20,635 nucleotides of DNA from Xanthobacteraceae bacterium (GTDB lineage: Bacteria; Pseudomonadota; Alphaproteobacteria; Rhizobiales; Xanthobacteraceae), in the NCBI GenBank assembly GCA_019746355.1, contig JAIESC010000017.1, positions 1-20,635 on the forward strand, read 5' to 3'. Below the pieces are notes generated by a model. That model did not search any database. It was not told the origin of the DNA and saw only the letters and a program-made list of their open reading frames with translations. The translations under genes were made by a program, and so were the position numbers. Position 1 is the stretch's first letter. Every line of letters starts with the position of its first letter. Positions 1 to 9,939 of this stretch are shown one piece after another.

Positions 1-950
1 CGGCGCTGTCGGCGGCGGTGCGGCGGCTGGAGCGGCGCGGCGCGCAGGCGCCCACGCTGGTCGAGCCCGCGGTCAAGGCCATCGACACAGCGCTCCACGC
101 GCTCGACGAAGCAAGGGGACATCTCGAGCATGCACTGCGCGTTGCCGATCATGATCCGCAGGAGCTCGAGCGGATCGAGGAGCGGCTGTTCGCGCTGCGC
201 GCCGCCGGCCGCAAATACAATTCGCCGGTCGATGCGCTCAATGCGCTCGCCGAACGCTACGCCGCCGACCTTGCCCTGATCGACGCCGGCGCCGAGAAGC
301 TCGCGGTGCTGGAGCGGGCTGCCAAGGAGGCCGAAACGCGTTTCGCAGCGGAGGCGGGCAAGCTGTCGGCGGCGCGGAAAAAGGCCGCCGAGAAGCTCGA
401 CAAGGCGGTGAACGGCGAGCTCAAGCCGCTGAAGCTCGAGCGCGCGAAGTTCTCCACGCAGATCGACGGCGACGCGGCTTCGGCCGGGCCGAACGGCCTC
501 GACCGTGTCGAGTTCTGGGTGCAGACCAACCCGGGCACGCGGCCGGGACCGCTGATGAAGGTCGCCTCCGGCGGCGAGCTCGCGCGCTTTCTGCTGGCGC
601 TGAAGGTGGTGCTGGCCGACCGCGGCTCGGCGCCGACGCTGATCTTCGACGAGATCGACACCGGCGTGGGCGGCGCGGTGGCCGACGCCATCGGCGTGCG
701 GCTCGCGCGGCTCGGCGACAAGGTGCAGGTCGTTACGGTGACGCACGCGCCGCAGGTCGCGGCCCGCGCCGAGCGGCACTATCTCATCACCAAAGACGCG
801 ATGGACAAGGGCAAGCGCGTGGCGACGCGGGTCACCGAGCTTGCCGCCGCGCGCCGACGCGAGGAGATTGCGCGCATGCTCGCGGGCGCTGAGATCACCG
901 AGGAGGCCCGCGCCGCGGCCGAGAAGCTCATTCGCGCGGCGGCAGGCTAG
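1..950 (+). CDS. recN: DNA repair protein RecN, C-terminal part (5' end outside window)
   Basis: RecN is an SMC-like ATPase that acts early in recombinational repair of double-strand breaks in the cytoplasm. The reading frame is open from the first base (frame starting at base 3), so the N-terminal Walker A half lies upstream. What is visible is the end of the coiled-coil arm (Ala/Glu/Arg-rich helices, about bases 60-430) and then the C-terminal ATPase half. That half shows an ABC-type signature (KVASGGELARF, about bases 558-590), Walker B (TLIFDEIDTGVGG, about 636-674) and the switch-histidine region (VTHAPQVAAR, about 738-767). The order and spacing are those of RecN. The stop is TAG at 948-950, and the next gene starts 20 bases later on the same strand. 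A GTG at base 18 is internal, not a start. Identification is firm; only the missing 5' part is unknown. Confidence 0.95.
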   Translation, partial: ALSAAVRRLERRGAQAPTLVEPAVKAIDTALHALDEARGHLEHALRVADHDPQELERIEERLFALRAAGRKYNSPVDALNALAERYAADLALIDAGAEKLAVLERAAKEAETRFAAEAGKLSAARKKAAEKLDKAVNGELKPLKLERAKFSTQIDGDAASAGPNGLDRVEFWVQTNPGTRPGPLMKVASGGELARFLLALKVVLADRGSAPTLIFDEIDTGVGGAVADAIGVRLARLGDKVQVVTVTHAPQVAARAERHYLITKDAMDKGKRVATRVTELAAARRREEIARMLAGAEITEEARAAAEKLIRAAAG

Positions 951-969
951 GCCGTATGAGCCTCATCAA

Positions 970-1980
970 GTGAAACCGGATTGCCTCACCATCGTCGTCG
1001 TCGGCTGGCATTCGCACGACGTGATGTTCGACGAGATCGGCGCAGATCTTGCCAAGGCCGGGCATCGCATCGTCCGCTATCAGCACCGCGAGACCTTTGC
1101 CGCCAAGCCCGATGCGCTGGCCGACGCCGACATCCTGCTCTGCGTCGGCAATTGCCCGGTCTCGCGCGCGCAGATCGAGGCCGCGCCGCGGCTGCGCGCC
1201 ATCGTCTCCGCCGTCACCGGCACGGACGGTTACGACATGGCGGCCGTGAACGAGCGCGGCATCGTGGTCGCCAACGCGCAGACCGACGAGAACATCATCG
1301 GCATGGCCGAGGCCACGGTGCTGATGATTCTTGCCGCGCTCTATGACCTCGGCGATGCGCAGGATCGGCTGCGGCGCTCGCTGCCGCGGCCCGAGCCGCT
1401 GCGGGCTCGCCAGTTGCGCGACAAAAACCTGGGCTTCATCGGCCTTGGCAAGATCGGCCGTGAGACCGCGCGCCTGCTCGCCCCCTGGGGCGCGCTCATG
1501 CAATACAGCGCGCGCCGCGATGCCGATCTGGCGGGCCTGCCGCCGATGCGGCGTCTGGGCCTGGACGATCTCCTTCGCAGCAGCGACATCGTCGTGGTGC
1601 TGGCGAGTCTCAACAGCGAAACCCGCGGGCTCCTGAGCGCGGACAAGCTTCGGCTGATGAAAAAGACCGCTGTTCTGGTCAACATGGCGCGCGGCGGCAT
1701 CGTCGACGAACCGGCGCTGATCGCGGCGCTCAAGGATGGGACGATTGCGCGGGCCGCGCTCGATGTGTTCGCGGTCGAGCCGCTGCCGGCCGACAGTCCG
1801 CTGCGGGCGCTGCCGAACGTCGTGCTCACGCCGCACATGATCGGCCACACCTTCGAGGCGCATCATTCGCTGGAGGTGGCGACGCGGGAAAATCTCGCGC
1901 GCGTGATGTCCGGACGGCCGCCGCTTTATGTGGTCAATCCGGAGGTTCTGCCGGTTTGGGCGAAGAAATGGGACCTTTGA
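970..1980 (+). CDS. D-isomer-specific 2-hydroxyacid dehydrogenase (NAD(P)-dependent)
   Basis: Cytoplasmic oxidoreductase that interconverts a 2-hydroxyacid and a 2-ketoacid with NAD(P)H; the exact substrate cannot be read from the sequence. The protein is 336 aa, the usual family length. The nucleotide-binding motif GFIGLGKIGRE is at residues 155-165. The catalytic Arg is in NMARGG (R241), the Glu in DVFAVEP (E270) and the His in TPHMIGH (H289). I chose the GTG at 970 because everything upstream in this frame overlaps recN and reads as Arg/Pro-rich out-of-frame sequence. An ATG at 956 is in another frame and closes after five codons. There is no clear Shine-Dalgarno sequence, so translation may be coupled to recN, which ends 20 bases upstream. 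Related enzymes include glyoxylate/hydroxypyruvate reductases and 3-phosphoglycerate dehydrogenase. It has no ACT domain, which argues against the long SerA form. Confidence 0.88.
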   Translation: MKPDCLTIVVVGWHSHDVMFDEIGADLAKAGHRIVRYQHRETFAAKPDALADADILLCVGNCPVSRAQIEAAPRLRAIVSAVTGTDGYDMAAVNERGIVVANAQTDENIIGMAEATVLMILAALYDLGDAQDRLRRSLPRPEPLRARQLRDKNLGFIGLGKIGRETARLLAPWGALMQYSARRDADLAGLPPMRRLGLDDLLRSSDIVVVLASLNSETRGLLSADKLRLMKKTAVLVNMARGGIVDEPALIAALKDGTIARAALDVFAVEPLPADSPLRALPNVVLTPHMIGHTFEAHHSLEVATRENLARVMSGRPPLYVVNPEVLPVWAKKWDL

Positions 1981-2012
1981 AGCGGTGTTCAGCGCTTGCT
2001 TTCACGGGCGGT

Positions 2013-2123
2013 GTCATTGCCGGGCTTGACCCGGCAATCCATAAGCCGATGCAGTGAGTGCAACCGTAAGAGCGAACCTCGCTGCGCTGGTTCATGGACC
2101 CGCGGGTCAAGCCCGCGGGTGAC
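2013..2123. repeat. REPIN-like inverted pair of palindromic repeats (copy 1)
   Basis: Two 30-base arms (2013-2042 and 2094-2123) are inverted relative to each other and separated by 51 bases. They match at 22 of 30 positions when one is reverse-complemented. Each arm contains its own perfect 8-bp hairpin with a 5-base loop: TTGCCGGG-CTTGA-CCCGGCAA at 2017-2037, and CCCGCGGG-TCAAG-CCCGCGGG at 2099-2119. The element lies in the gap after the hydroxyacid dehydrogenase and before the convergent pseudogene. The layout is that of a REP doublet (REPIN). Similar palindromes are widespread in Bradyrhizobium-type genomes as I remember them, but no database was consulted. Confidence 0.8.
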
Positions 2124-2167
2124 GGCTGAGTTCGTTGCGGCCGTGGTGCAGAAAAAGCCGCAACCGG

Positions 2168-2546
2168 TTATTTCGCAATTTTGAATTTCTGAATCCTCCG
2201 GCCCAGTCGGTTTCCGCGACATAGATGCTGCCTTTGGAGTCCACCGCGATGGTGTGGCCGTGGGTGAAGTTGCCGATCTGGTGGCCCGGCCGGCCGAAGC
2301 TCGACAGGATCCTGCCGCCGGCGTGATCGAGGATGTGCACCTCCTCGGCGCCGCCGTCCATCATGTAGAGGAACTTCTGCTCGCGGTCGGGCGAGCCAGC
2401 CTTCGATGGCAATGGTGGCCCGTTGCGGGCGGGGGCGCGCCGGTGCCGTCGATTAACGTCGCGTTGGTCAGATACGTTGTTTGGGCGGCCGCGCCGGTGC
2501 TCGCCACGGCAGCAGCGAAGAGCCCGGCAAACAGCGATGCGCGCAT
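2168..2546 (-). pseudogene. Chimeric pseudogene: amidohydrolase N-terminus joined to the C-terminus of an NHL-type beta-propeller protein
   Basis: Reading leftwards from the ATG at 2546, a signal peptide (MRASLFAGLFAAAVASTGAAAQ) is followed by the start of an amidohydrolase (NATLIDGTGAPP). Around 2418-2427 the frame breaks. With one base removed, the typical continuation ATIAIEG appears (about 2396-2418). From about 2396 the sequence switches family and frame to an NHL/six-bladed propeller tail (SPDREQKFLYMMDGG, SSFGRPGHQIGNF, IAVDSKGSIYVAETDW). Near 2190-2205 a second single-base shift is needed to reach a natural-looking end, RRIQKFKIAK plus TAA (2168-2170). Three reading frames and two protein families in 379 bases mean an internal deletion fused two neighbouring exported-protein genes, followed by decay. 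It cannot make a functional enzyme. I am confident that it is broken and less so about the exact parent families. Confidence 0.75.
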
Positions 2547-2581
2547 GGAGAGAATTGCAGCTTTGAGAGGCCGGACGTGGA

Positions 2582-2603
2582 GGGCTCCCGTTGCCGGGAG
2601 CCC
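2582..2603. terminator. Strong hairpin, possible terminator
   Basis: A perfect 9-bp stem (GGGCTCCCG / CGGGAGCCC) with a 4-base loop lies downstream of the minus-strand FMN dehydrogenase gene. There is no clear U-run, so if it terminates transcription it may do so weakly or with help. Confidence 0.4.
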
Positions 2604-2620
2604 CAAACCGCGGTGCAGGG

Positions 2621-2650
2621 TGAGGGGTCCTCGTGACCGAGGACCCCTCA
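2621..2650. terminator. Strong 13-bp hairpin, likely terminator of the FMN dehydrogenase gene
   Basis: A perfect 13-bp inverted repeat (TGAGGGGTCCTCG / CGAGGACCCCTCA) with loop TGAC begins 26 bases after the stop of the minus-strand gene at 2676. It is the first of two hairpins in tandem. No U-tract follows, so the terminator call rests on position and stem strength. Confidence 0.5.
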
Positions 2651-2675
2651 CGGCGCAGGGCCCGTGTGGCCTCAC

Positions 2676-3935
2676 TCAGGCCCGCCGCACCATCGCTGGA
2701 ACCAGTTGCTTGACGTTCTGGGCGCCCATCTGCTGGATCATAGCGTAAGTTTCGATCCGCAGGAGCTCAAGCGCGCGCTCGACGCCGGCCTGCCCGAAGG
2801 CGCCAAGGCCCCAGATATAGGGCCGCCCGACGCAGACCGCGGTCGCGCCCATGCACAGCGCCTTGACGATGTCGGAGCCGCGGCGGAAGCCCGAGTCGAC
2901 CAGGATCGGGATACGGCCCTTCACCGCTTCGACGATCTCCGGCAGCGCGTCGATGGTTGAGCGGCCCGAATCCTCCGAGCGCGCGCCATGGTTCGACACG
3001 ATGATGCCGTCGACCCCGGCGTCGGCGGCCATCACCGCGTCCTCCCAGGCGAGGATGCCCTTGAGCAGCACCTTCATCTTGGTTGCGTCGCGGATGCGCT
3101 TCACGCGGTCCCAGTTCAGGTTCGACGACTGGGTGTTGCGCAGCCCCGTGAGATCGAGGTCCTTGAACATCGCCCGGCCCCTCAGACTCGCCTGGAAGCT
3201 CGAGCGATCATGGCAGCCGTTGCAGTCGCGGGTGTCGCTCGGCCGCAGGCGGAACAGGGTTTCCTGGTTGCGGCCGCCGTTGCGGTCGACCGTGATCGCG
3301 ACCGCGGAGCAACCGGCGTTCTCCGACCGCTTCACGATCGCTTCGGCCACGCTCTGGCTGTTGGTGGCATAGAGCTGCAGCCAGATCGGCGCGCCGCGCG
3401 CGTTGGCCACCTCCTCGACGCCGTAGGAGGTCATGGTCGACATGATCTGCAGGTGGTTGCCGACCTTGGCGGCGCGAGCGGCACCAACCTCGCCGTCGTC
3501 GTGGAACGAGCGCTGGCCACCGACCGGCGCGAGCACGATCGGCGAATCGTACTTGGTGCCGAGGATGTCGACGCTCATGTCGACTTTGCTGACGTCCACC
3601 AGCCGCCGCGGCCGGAGCTGGAATTTCAGGAAATCCTCGCGGTTTCGGCGCAGCGTCACCTCGTCGTCGATGCCCGACGCCATGTAGCCGAAATGCGCCG
3701 GCGGCACGTTCTGCCGCATCACCGGCTCGAGGTCGAACACGTTGATCGCTTCCTTCGGCGACTTGATGATGCGGGTGGCGTCCATTGGGCCCCACATCAG
3801 CGGATCGGGCAACTTTGCCTTCGGCACCTGCGTTTCGGCAAAGGCCGAGGCGCCGCCAGCGGCGAGCAGCGGACTCGAAGCGAGGTATTGCAGGAAACGC
3901 CGACGGTTCGCGGCGGTATCGCGGTCGGATGACAT
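2676..3935 (-). CDS. Tat-exported FMN-dependent alpha-hydroxyacid dehydrogenase with internal CxxCH
   Basis: 419 aa member of the glycolate oxidase/L-lactate dehydrogenase (LldD) family, which oxidises L-2-hydroxyacids to 2-ketoacids using FMN. Active-site residues are present by alignment from memory with spinach glycolate oxidase: Y84 (GYMASG), Y189 (LQLY), D217 (ITVD), K292 (LLKGIL), H316 and R319 (SNHGAR), and R351 (DSGFRRG). The N-terminus (RRRFLQYLASSPLLAAGGASAFA, residues 11-33) is a twin-arginine signal, so a folded, FMN-loaded periplasmic enzyme is expected. Residues 238-242 are CNGCH, a c-type haem attachment motif, in the loop that acts as active-site lid in this family. The usual second Arg of the GRR motif is replaced (GRN, 221-223). 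The start is supported by GGGGAGG six bases upstream. It is divergent from the CxxCH protein at 4117. The substrate is unknown; lactate, glycolate or a larger hydroxyacid are possible. Confidence 0.9.
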   Translation of the reverse strand: MSSDRDTAANRRRFLQYLASSPLLAAGGASAFAETQVPKAKLPDPLMWGPMDATRIIKSPKEAINVFDLEPVMRQNVPPAHFGYMASGIDDEVTLRRNREDFLKFQLRPRRLVDVSKVDMSVDILGTKYDSPIVLAPVGGQRSFHDDGEVGAARAAKVGNHLQIMSTMTSYGVEEVANARGAPIWLQLYATNSQSVAEAIVKRSENAGCSAVAITVDRNGGRNQETLFRLRPSDTRDCNGCHDRSSFQASLRGRAMFKDLDLTGLRNTQSSNLNWDRVKRIRDATKMKVLLKGILAWEDAVMAADAGVDGIIVSNHGARSEDSGRSTIDALPEIVEAVKGRIPILVDSGFRRGSDIVKALCMGATAVCVGRPYIWGLGAFGQAGVERALELLRIETYAMIQQMGAQNVKQLVPAMVRRA

Positions 3936-3941
3936 GGGCGG

Positions 3942-3951
3942 CCTCCCCAGG
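3942..3951 (-). promoter_or_regulatory. Extended Shine-Dalgarno CCTGGGGAGG
   Basis: On the minus strand CCTGGGGAGG ends six bases before the ATG at 3935 and fixes that start. The same 10-mer precedes the genes at 5656 and 10989. Confidence 0.75.
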
Positions 3952-4116
3952 CTGGGTCGAAAAGGCCGCCTTCATTGTTGATCCGATGGTCGGCCCCGGC
4001 GTCGATGCTACACCGGCGTTCGACCGGATTGAAACAGCCTTCGCGCGGTCGCCGGGACACAGCTGCTCTGCTAGGCTCAGCGGTAAAACAGACAATCAAC
4101 CTGCTGGGAGGAAGCG

Positions 4117-4569
4117 ATGGTCGGCCGCCAGGCGATGGTGTTGCTCTTTTCCGTTTCGCTGACTGCGTTGGCACCTGCCGAGATCGGCGCGCAGCCGAAG
4201 CCGCTCGATTATGAATTCTACAAGGCCCGCGTTGAACCGATCTTCCTGAAGAAAAAGAACGGATACACACGATGTGTCGTGTGCCACGCCGAATCCAACA
4301 ATTTCCTTCGGTTTGAGCCACTGCCGCGCGGCGCAAAAACCTGGACCGACGAGCAGTCTCGCCGCAACTACGAGATGGCCGTCAAGCTGGTCAACCCCGG
4401 CCAGCCGATGGTCAGCCGGCTGCTGATCCATCCGCTCGCGCCCGAAGGCGGCGGCGATGTCTATCACTCCGGCGGCCGCCAGTTCATGTCCACCAAGGAT
4501 CCGGACTGGAAGGCGATGGCCGAGTGGGTCAATGGAGCGACGCTCGGCGGCCGTTCGAAGAAGAACTAG
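4117..4569 (+). CDS. Exported cytochrome-c-like protein (single CxxCH)
   Basis: 150 aa. A signal peptide (MVGRQAMVLLFSVSLTALAPAEIGAQ, about residues 1-26) is followed by a small domain with one CVVCH haem-binding motif (C53, C56, H57), preceded by FYKARVEPIFLKK. This arrangement recalls the small cytochrome-like domains of planctomycete-cytochrome type. M98, M124 and M134 are candidate distal ligands. The start is fixed by TGGGAGG five bases upstream of the ATG. It is transcribed divergently from the FMN dehydrogenase (181-bp gap), and its last 41 bases overlap the end of the convergent beta-propeller gene. The context suggests an electron acceptor for the dehydrogenase in the periplasm; this is inference. 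No second CxxCH is present. I do not recognise a named family with certainty. Confidence 0.82.
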   Translation: MVGRQAMVLLFSVSLTALAPAEIGAQPKPLDYEFYKARVEPIFLKKKNGYTRCVVCHAESNNFLRFEPLPRGAKTWTDEQSRRNYEMAVKLVNPGQPMVSRLLIHPLAPEGGGDVYHSGGRQFMSTKDPDWKAMAEWVNGATLGGRSKKN

Positions 4570-5656
4570 CGCTCGGCCCGCCGGGGATGATCAGCGTGTT
4601 GATCCGCTTCGGCACCTCGCCGACGCGGATCACGGCCTTCACCTTCATCGATGCAATGTCGATCGCGGTCACCGACCGGATCGCCGCGTTGGAGACGTAG
4701 ATCGTCTTGGAGTCCGGCGTGAACGTGACCCAGTTCGCCACCGCCGAAATCGCCTCGTGGCCGGGCAGCTTCAGCGCCGGAAGCGCAACCTGGCCGACAA
4801 GCTTCAGGTCTGCGAGCGAATAGACGAACACCGCGTTGTTCGGAATGCTGGTGACCCACAGCGTCTTGTTGTCCGGCGCCACGCCGATGCCGTGCGACGG
4901 CGAGGTATTCCGGCCGGCGTCGGTCTCGAATTCGGTCGGCGACTTGGGCAGTTCGATCCGGGCAACCTCTTTGCGAGTGGCGAAATCGACCGCCGCGAAG
5001 CCGTTCAGGTCGGAAAGCTGCGCGAAGATGCGCTTGGTCGAGCCGTCCGGATTGCTCTCGATCGCCATCGGCCGGACGCCGCCGCTGAGCTTGGTTTCCC
5101 AGGCCACCTGCTCGGTGGCCAGATCGATGACGCTGAGCACGCTGCTGCGGATCGAGCCCGTGATGACGTGCTTACCGTCGGGCGTGACATAGACATTGTG
5201 CAGCCGGCCATTGACCGGGATGCTTTTCTTCAGAGAAAGCCTGACCGGGTCAATGATGTCGAGCGCGCCCTCGCCGCGGGCGATGCCGACCACGATGCGG
5301 CCGTCCTTGGCGACGGCGATGTTGTTCGGCCGGTTGCTCAGCGGCACCTGCTTGCGGAGCTTGCCGCTCTTGCGGTCGAACACGTCGAGCGTCGAGCCTT
5401 CCTCATTGCTGATATAGACGCGCGCACCGTCCGGCGAGAAGGCGATGCCGTGGGCGGCCTCCGGCCCGCGGAAGGTCTGCACCACCTTGTTGGTGGCCGG
5501 ATCGATCACATGGACGTTGTCACCGGCGCTGTTGGTCACATAGATACGGACGGTGTCGGCCGATGCCGAGAGCGGGATCAGCGCCAATGCAAGCCACAAG
5601 TGCTTCAGAAGGCGGGTTGGCAAGCGGCGGCGGTTGGCTTCGGCGTCAGACCACAT
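4529..5656 (-). CDS. Exported YVTN-family beta-propeller protein
   Basis: 375 aa. The N-terminus has basic residues (RRRLPTRLLKH), a hydrophobic stretch and SASA before Asp34, which is a signal peptide. The mature part consists of repeats of about 40 residues of the YVTN type: RIYVTNSAGDNVHVIDPATN, then GIAFSPDGARVYISN, VYVTPDGKHVITGS, IGVAPDNKTLWVTS and VTFTPDSKTIYVSN. These are consistent with a seven-bladed propeller. Such proteins are periplasmic or surface scaffolds, and some sit beside quinoprotein or cytochrome genes; no catalytic function can be assigned. The start is supported by GGGGAGG five bases upstream. The 3' end runs into the cytochrome-like gene (41-bp convergent overlap). 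The Ser/Arg-rich tail from about residue 362 has no propeller character and may be an extension after loss of an earlier stop. Confidence 0.88.
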   Translation of the reverse strand: MWSDAEANRRRLPTRLLKHLWLALALIPLSASADTVRIYVTNSAGDNVHVIDPATNKVVQTFRGPEAAHGIAFSPDGARVYISNEEGSTLDVFDRKSGKLRKQVPLSNRPNNIAVAKDGRIVVGIARGEGALDIIDPVRLSLKKSIPVNGRLHNVYVTPDGKHVITGSIRSSVLSVIDLATEQVAWETKLSGGVRPMAIESNPDGSTKRIFAQLSDLNGFAAVDFATRKEVARIELPKSPTEFETDAGRNTSPSHGIGVAPDNKTLWVTSIPNNAVFVYSLADLKLVGQVALPALKLPGHEAISAVANWVTFTPDSKTIYVSNAAIRSVTAIDIASMKVKAVIRVGEVPKRINTLIIPGGPSASSSSNGRRASLH

Positions 5657-5661
5657 CAGGA

Positions 5662-5671
5662 CCTCCCCAGG
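5662..5671 (-). promoter_or_regulatory. Extended Shine-Dalgarno CCTGGGGAGG
   Basis: On the minus strand the 10-mer ends five bases before the ATG at 5656 and supports that start. It is identical to the sites before 3935 and 10989. Confidence 0.75.
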
Positions 5672-5753
5672 CTGAGCAGGCGCCGTGGCCGTGTGACCCG
5701 GTCTTTGGCGTGGTATCGAAGTCTACACCCGGCGGACGGGCGCTGAAATGGTG

Positions 5754-6224
5754 TTATTCGGCGGCGGCCCGGCGGCGCACCTGATAGCTGCCGGGCACGG
5801 TGCGGAACGCGATATTGAGCCGGTTCGCGCCGTTGATGGCGATCAGCGCGACGGTGAGATTGACCAGTTCTTCCTCGCTGAAGGACTTGCGCGCCACCTC
5901 ATAAACGTCGTCCGGAACCTGGCCCGTCGCCACCAGCGTCACCGCTTCCGTCCACGCCAAAGCCGCGCGCTCGCGGTCGGTGTAGAGCGGCGACTCCCGC
6001 CAGGCGTTGAGCAGGTAGAGCTTCTGCTCGCTCTCGCCGTCGGCGCGCAGTTCCTTGCTGTGCATGTCGATGCAGTGGGCGCAGCCGTTGATCTGCGAGG
6101 CGCGCAGCTTCACCAGCTCCAGCAGCGAGTGGTCAAGCCCGCAGTTGCGCACGAACATGTGCAGGCCCATCATCGCTTTCTCGCCGTTCGGTGAGGCCTT
6201 GCGGAAATCCAGCCGCGCTTTCAT
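5754..6224 (-). CDS. AhpD-like / carboxymuconolactone decarboxylase family protein
   Basis: 156 aa all-helical protein. The family motif is complete: E36, then CAHCIDMH with C48, C51 and H55, the CxxC/His arrangement of AhpD-type thiol peroxidase or reductase components. NGANRLNIAFRTVPG near the end is also typical of the family's short single-domain members. The probable role is a cytoplasmic thiol-dependent peroxidatic or redox activity; true gamma-carboxymuconolactone decarboxylases lack this CxxC pair. The gene starts 11 bases after the stop of the PEP mutase-like gene, with GAGGGAG before the ATG, so the two form an operon. The physiological partner cannot be told from sequence. Confidence 0.9.
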   Translation of the reverse strand: MKARLDFRKASPNGEKAMMGLHMFVRNCGLDHSLLELVKLRASQINGCAHCIDMHSKELRADGESEQKLYLLNAWRESPLYTDRERAALAWTEAVTLVATGQVPDDVYEVARKSFSEEELVNLTVALIAINGANRLNIAFRTVPGSYQVRRRAAAE

Positions 6225-6235
6225 CGTTTGCTCCC

Positions 6236-9291
<3,056 letters not shown>

Positions 9292-9318
9292 GGCTGCGCA
9301 ACCGCGACCGGCGGAATT

Positions 9319-9780
9319 TCAGTAGCCGTACCGCAGCCGATACGGCAGCCTGTAGCGGTGGTAGTACGGCCGGTAACAGACATTGATGCGCCGGAGGTAC
9401 CAGCCGTATGGCGTCCAGACGCGACGCCAGCGGTAGCAACTCCCGTAGCCATAGCGGTAATACGGCCGGTAGTAGCCGTAGCGGTGGTAGCGATGGTACC
9501 CGTAGCGGCGATAGCCGAAGCCGCGATGGCCGACAAAGTGCCGCCTGACGGCGAAGCCGCGGCCGCCGTGGAAGCCTCGTCCGCCGCCGTGGAAGCTGAT
9601 GTGCCGCCCGCCACCACCGTGCACCGCAGCGTGACCCCTGCCGCCGCCGTGACCACCGCCGTGTCCGCCACCATGACCACCACCGCCACGACGTGCCTCG
9701 GCGGTGGTTGCGAACGCTGCGATGATCAATGCGGCTGCGAGGGCCAGCGCGCCGAAGCGCGACTGTGTTGCGCGTAGCAT
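9319..9780 (-). CDS. Small exported Gly/His-rich then Tyr/Arg-rich protein
   Basis: 153 aa of strongly biased composition. There is a signal peptide (residues 1-29, ending TTAEA). Next come GGGHGGGHGGGH-type repeats (about 32-76), then a Tyr/Arg/His-rich half (about 78-153; for example RRYGYHRYHRYGYYRPYYRY) with two cysteines, C115 and C135. The ATG at 9780 gives the signal peptide, and AAGGA sits a few bases upstream; longer readings to 9900 add no recognisable sequence. Proteins of this style are common in Hyphomicrobiales and are usually annotated as hypothetical. His clusters could bind metals, but that is speculation. It is convergent with ligA. Confidence 0.8.
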   Translation of the reverse strand: MLRATQSRFGALALAAALIIAAFATTAEARRGGGGHGGGHGGGHGGGRGHAAVHGGGGRHISFHGGGRGFHGGRGFAVRRHFVGHRGFGYRRYGYHRYHRYGYYRPYYRYGYGSCYRWRRVWTPYGWYLRRINVCYRPYYHRYRLPYRLRYGY

Positions 9781-9856
9781 TGTTGTTGTCCTTGGGTGCG
9801 CGCCCCTGGCCACTGATCTATAGCCGCAGCCATGAACCTGCCATGAATAGAAACGC

Positions 9857-9881
9857 GTGCGCCGCACAACCGGCGGCGCAC
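9857..9881 (-). terminator. Hairpin, candidate terminator of the binding-protein gene
   Basis: A 9-bp perfect stem (GTGCGCCGC / GCGGCGCAC) with a 7-base loop lies about 60 bases past the stop of the minus-strand gene at 9940. Reading leftwards it is followed by GCGTTTCTATT, a modest U-rich tail. Confidence 0.45.
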
Positions 9882-9939
9882 TTCCATCTGTTCGCGTCAC
9901 AATGTCGTGAGGCTCTCGCGAAGCCGCAAGCCTTTGCGA

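Noticed and set aside
841..969. N-terminal extension of the 2-hydroxyacid dehydrogenase back to 841
   Set aside because: It overlaps the end of recN and reads as Arg/Pro-rich sequence. The family domain begins right after the GTG at 970.
9358..9777. 139-aa plus-strand Val/Ala/Thr-rich open frame
   Set aside because: It is the complement of the repetitive Gly/Tyr/Arg codons of the exported protein at 9319-9780. It has no ribosome binding site or domain.
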